DNA from: Paramacrobiotus metropolitanus
Lineage: Eukaryota; Tardigrada; Eutardigrada; Parachela; Macrobiotidae
Direction of reading: 5' to 3'
NCBI RefSeq assembly: GCF_019649055.1
Contig: NW_026570591.1
Coordinates: 1-34,296, forward strand
DNA length: 34,296 nucleotides
Shown: piece by piece, positions 30,683-34,296 of the stretch
Position numbering within the stretch: the first letter of the stretch is position 1
Layout: every line of letters starts with the position of its first letter
Made by a program: the position numbers and the translations under genes
Notes under the pieces: model-generated
Seen by the model: only the letters and a program-made list of their open reading frames with translations
The model's database searches: none
Told to the model about the DNA's origin: nothing

Positions 30683-31113
30683 CGGCTTTCTGTGCAAATG
30701 CGAAGAGGGAATGCGGTTTATATGATGGGTACGACTCCCGAACAGGATAGCATCGAGGAGACGTTTTGCTCTAAAACTCGTTTTATATTGGTACTTGTAT
30801 CGCGATACTTATTGAAGCTAGCACTATAACAGCATCAGAGCTCAGAAAAGATCCGGAATTCGTCAACTCTACTCTGTACTCGAGGAATACATCATCATTT
30901 ATCATCACATCAGAAGGCAAACATTATGATCACAATTATTCTAGCTCGGCTTATTCAGGGCACGGAAACGGCGCAACGTAATACATCCCAGACGAGAAAA
31001 GTTAACCTGGAAAAAAAGAGGAACGAACAAACATCATTCCATATCTGCTATTCAACGCCGACCGTTCCGGGTTTAACGCAGGCCCCTTTATTCTGCATTC
31101 GTAGGGAAAACCA
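30683..31113. other. Spacer with one interspersed repeat copy
   Basis: Contains the repeat at 30724-30815. The remainder, downstream of the minus-strand Kelch gene, shows no gene. Confidence 0.4.
30724..30815 (+). repeat. Copy 2 of the ATGGGTACG repeat
   Basis: Opens with a short frame MGTTPEQDSIEETF followed by a moderately hydrophobic tail. See 14754-14860 and 31590-31689. Confidence 0.65.
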
Positions 31114-33540
31114 TCATTCAACTGGCGAGTCTTTACCGGCCGGAACTTTTGCCGGTGGCCTCAGTTTCATCACCACACAGCCAAAGCGCGACTTGGCCTG
31201 CGGCAACTGGCATTCGTGCAGAAGCCAGCGATCCGCGTCTTCATCGTACACCTCGATGCTGTCATGCTGCTCCTCCTCCTCACCAACGACAGCGTACCCT
31301 CCAAGAACGTACAACCTCCCATCCAGGCACACACATCCGGGATTGCTCCGCGGCCTAACCAGATCCCCTGTGGTCATAACTCAGTGTTAACACCACGACA
31401 TCAAGGGTCCCGATTTCTAAGCGAATCTAGCTCTGGTAGGGTTGCTCCGCTGCTGCAATCGAGGTGGCTGTATGCAGTGACCGTATCTACAGATACAGTA
31501 TGCGAAGCCACACCGCGAGGTGGAGTTGCTGTATCGTAATGATTCGCTTGGAATATCGGACTCACCCTAACAGATACGACCTGTAAAGCTTTTAATAAGC
31601 ATAACGTACAAGGACATACTGAGTACTAAAACAAAAATCCATAACAAAAACACTTCTTCAATGCTATCCTGCTCGGGGATCGTACCCATAACACATATAT
31701 AACGCGTTTATACTTGTAGGGATTTCGTTCTACCGGTTACACCAGCATATAACTGCCTATTGCCCCGAATGTAAGTAACTGACTGCATTATATGCAGTAC
31801 CTATAAAATTAACTATTGACCTAGCAACTCGGCTCGGCTGCTGATCCTAATTTCCTATACTCTCATATTGATTCTACAGAACAGCGAAAACCACCTACCT
31901 TTCTTTTGCCACTGATTGGCCACGCGATCGTATACTTCCACACACCGTCCCATTTCTCCGTTTCCACCTAAGCAATTCAATAATGGATTAGGAAGTTACA
32001 GCAAGCATCAGTTTTCCTGCGACTAAAATTCTTTACATAACCGAGAACATGCAATTTTAAAGCCGTACGTGTAGTATACTAACAGGCTATGGGCGGATTA
32101 ATATTATTTGTAATTAACTATTAACAATCCTGTCGTTTAATTCTCCCTTCCCGGCGCGTACCGACAACGTAAATCAACCCGCTGGGAGCCACACAGGCCA
32201 CGCAACCGGCGCGTCCGGTGGGCATGTCGGCTAGGGTGTCCCAGGCATTCGCAGCGGGATCATAGTAGAACGTCGAACCGCACGCTTCCTCGCCGTCTTC
32301 TCCTCCAAAGACATACAGCCGCCCGTCACACGCCACGATGGCGAAGGACGCCAGACGGCGCGGCAATGCAGCCACCTCGCTCCAGACATCGCTCTCGGGA
32401 TCGTACGCTTCTACGGACGACAGCAACTCAAACGTGGAATCCTCCAACTCATAGCCACCGGCAGCGTACAGACGCCCATTCAGCATCGCCACGCCTTCCG
32501 AATGGCGCCAGGTCAGTTTCTCGGCCCCCCGGCACCATTCGCCACTCGGGTGCGTGTAGCTGGTGCTGCGCTGGAGCCTCGCGACGTCGCTAAAACTGCA
32601 GATAAGAATGGAACTAGCGTCCAGCAGCGCGGCGCCGCAGCTACCGATTGGAACCGGCAGACATTCCTCTAGGCGCCATACTGCCGGTATCGATGGGCTG
32701 AAGACGTCCACTGCAGTGAACTCGCTGGGCTCTTCCTCTTGGCCGCGTCCACCCAAGCATACGATGACGTCCTGTGCAACTGACACCAATAAAAAACATT
32801 ATTTCAATGTTTTCTTATGTTATTCTTATGCAGTTTTACAGTTAACTAGAATCCGTTCCATAGATGCCCGAAGGGTACAGACCTTTCCCTAATTTTTGGC
32901 TTAAACTTTTTGTAGTGCATATGGGGTTGTATGCGATAGTCCTTGCTGTACTATCACTGCACACTGATTTTTAATCTGAATGGATGTATGTGAGCGCTCC
33001 GAGCCGACACATTCTCTGTGACGGCATGTACTTAGTATATGACTTCAAGTGCTTAGCAACGTTAACCTTTATGAATATTTACATTCCTGACATACAGTCT
33101 ACAGATGAGTTAGTTCCCTGGTTGGCTCGCGGAATAAATAAATATACGTAATTGGTAATACGTGACATTCTCATTCTCTGTAAGTCTGTGTACAAACCAT
33201 GCCCCTTGTTCTCACGTCTGAACCAAAAATTAGGAAATGGACTGTAAAAGATTGAGACCCTCTAGGCTCTAGGATTTCTTTACTCCAGGAATGCCGTGGT
33301 GTGGTGTTCGTCGCGCCGGTCAACTGGCACAACGACTATCACCGGCGACGCGCTGGCCATCGTCTCTGTGTACTCCTGCCGACCCTGGTCGCTCAGAAAG
33401 GCATCACGGACATTCTGCAGGATTGCGGGCACGTGCGCCAGTCGTCCGGGGCGGTCGTGATCCAGCCAGCGCAGCACCGCCTGCCACACTAGATCCTCAC
33501 TGGCCACGTCCACCTTATCCGATGCGATCACTTCATTCAG
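31114..33540 (-). CDS. BTB-Kelch (KLHL-type) gene, 3' exons 3 to 6
   Basis: Minus strand. Exon 3 runs from 33540 (after TTTGCAG) to about 33283 and encodes the second part of BACK (LNEVIASDKVDV, LVWQAVLRWLDHDRPGRLAHV). Exon 4 is 32779-32162 (DVIVCLGGRG, VFSPSIPAVWRLEE, YAAGGYELED, YVFGGEDGEE). Exon 5 is 31967-31899 (GGNGEMGRCVEVYDRVANQW). Exon 6 is 31367-31114 (GDLVRPRSNPGCVCLDGRLY to the stop). Boundaries and phases match the gene at 7971, except that the only plausible exon 3 donor (GAGTAAAG) leaves a phase one base off exon 4, so another 1-base lesion may exist. BTB and exon 2 are not visible in 33541-34296; they lie beyond the window or are lost. Exons 4 to 6 are the best-preserved Kelch propeller here. 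Confidence 0.8.
31590..31689 (-). repeat. Copy 3 of the ATGGGTACG repeat, with intact micro-ORF
   Basis: In intron 5 of the Kelch gene, same strand. From ATG at 31689 it reads MGTIPEQDSIEEVF, then a roughly 23-residue hydrophobic stretch, and stops after about 41 codons. It looks like a small single-pass membrane peptide. The other copies have the same start but broken tails. Confidence 0.55.
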
Positions 33541-34296
33541 CTGCAAATAAATTTTCATCCTTCAGTGAGTGAAACGCTGGGAGTTTTCGGTCCGGCTTTA
33601 AGTGCACCGCTACATTTTATAGGTCGCGAAATTCGGGATTTAATTGGAGAAGCGCGTACTGCTGCTTTTCTCCAGTTGCCGGTTACCGGTAATTTTTTTA
33701 CGATCAAATTTTTTTGCAAACCGTTTAGCAGCGTTTTAGTCTTGCTGTTGTTAAAGGAAATGCTACGGCTCGTTTGACTACGTTACCTTTTTACCCGAGA
33801 GATGACAGAGACTTTGATTGTTTTTGTAATCATCAAAAATTTTAACTGTTAAGTAGGGATGGTCGCGCTAGCATTTTTTGTTATCTCGGAGGCTATTGCC
33901 AATAAAAAAATTTTACTTTAAGGGAACTTAGGGAAGTGCCCCGGTGCATTGGAAGTGTCCCGAATTCGTGTACATACCAGGAAAATTTTCCTTTTGCGTG
34001 CTGCCAAACATGTTTTCGCATTGTTTTATGACACCATGTTAGTGTTGGGCCGGCCCGGCCCAGGGCCGCGGCCCGTTGTGGACGTTAAATATGGAAAAAC
34101 ACGTAGAAAAACAAAAATTTCATTGGGATTTACTGACATTTAGTAGTTTTCGATGAGTTTTTCTTAATTTTCACAGCATTAAACGTTTCTAGGCGAAAAT
34201 CCGTCTATTTTGCCGTTGACATACCCAACACTCTGACCGTGTTGCCAGTACACTCATGAAAAAACCGCTAACATGCAACATCTAGTTGGAGAGTTC
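33541..34296. other. Right edge, no gene seen
   Basis: Expected to be intron 2 of the minus-strand Kelch gene. It holds a GC-rich block GGGCCGGCCCGGCCC near 34047 and the short inverted pair noted at 34041-34232. Confidence 0.4.
34041..34232. repeat. Possible short MITE with AGTGTTGGG ends
   Basis: AGTGTTGGG at 34041-34049 is inverted as CCCAACACT at 34224-34232. The left side has GGCCC-rich subterminal sequence, as in some hAT-derived MITEs. The inverted repeat is only 9 bp and the flanking 8-mers agree only partly, so this is tentative. Confidence 0.35.

Noticed and set aside
31400-31560. Possible MITE in Kelch intron 5 with GCGAATC ends
   Set aside because: Only a few inverted bases at the ends plus a small central palindrome; no target duplication.
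1-34296. CRISPR arrays, bacterial operons, tRNA and rRNA genes
   Set aside because: Spliced genes and eukaryotic transposons exclude a prokaryotic source. No regular repeat-spacer array and no recognisable tRNA or rRNA was seen by eye; a covariance-model scan would be needed to exclude small RNAs fully.

Overview
Eukaryotic (metazoan) genomic DNA. The genes are split by GT-AG introns of about 50 to 870 bp. The recognisable families are KLHL-type BTB-BACK-Kelch proteins, an F-box-like multigene family, hAT DNA transposons, LTR retrotransposons and RT-encoding retroelements. Lineage-specific expansions of this kind suit a small invertebrate. A tardigrade is my best guess, from general resemblance of the F-box-like family to proteins I associate with that group, but nothing in the window proves it.

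Layout. 1-3217: no supportable gene. 3218-7893: a very young, internally deleted LTR retrotransposon. Its two 458-bp LTRs differ at one base, it has a 4-bp ATAG target duplication, and its ORF joins a Gag domain in frame to an integrase H2C2 zinc finger. 7971-11907: a six-exon BTB-BACK-Kelch gene (+) that is complete except for one extra C in a homopolymer of exon 1. Its third intron holds a foldback-like element, and its introns 3 and 4 carry complementary arrays around exon 4. 12713-13469: a decayed tandem copy (+) with only the BTB and BACK exons. 13905-15898: parts of an F-box-like family, first C-terminal exons of one copy and then the N-terminal half of another. 16321-23426: a mobile-element zone with a 40-bp perfect hairpin, a 165-bp inverted repeat pair, a complete-ended hAT transposon (17034-20115) with a frameshifted transposase, and a MITE. 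23453-24348: the C-terminal half of an F-box-like gene. 25145-27213: a Kelch pseudogene (-) whose third exon is replaced by a retroelement tail. 27230-28420: a hAT-like AACCG-rich element, a nested MITE and a rearranged F-box-like relic. 30178-30682: a second retroelement tail. 31114-33540: the 3' part of another BTB-Kelch gene (-), whose 5' exons are not seen.

The Kelch genes share exon boundaries and intron phases, so they are recent paralogues. The left pair is on + and the right pair on -, with the F-box-like sequences between them. If expressed, Kelch-BTB and F-box proteins would both be substrate adaptors of cullin-RING ubiquitin ligases (CUL3 and CUL1/SKP1 respectively). The window therefore looks like a turbulent cluster of ubiquitin-adaptor genes being duplicated, broken and invaded by transposons. 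Many breaks are single-base indels, several in homopolymers, so assembly error must be excluded before calling every copy dead.
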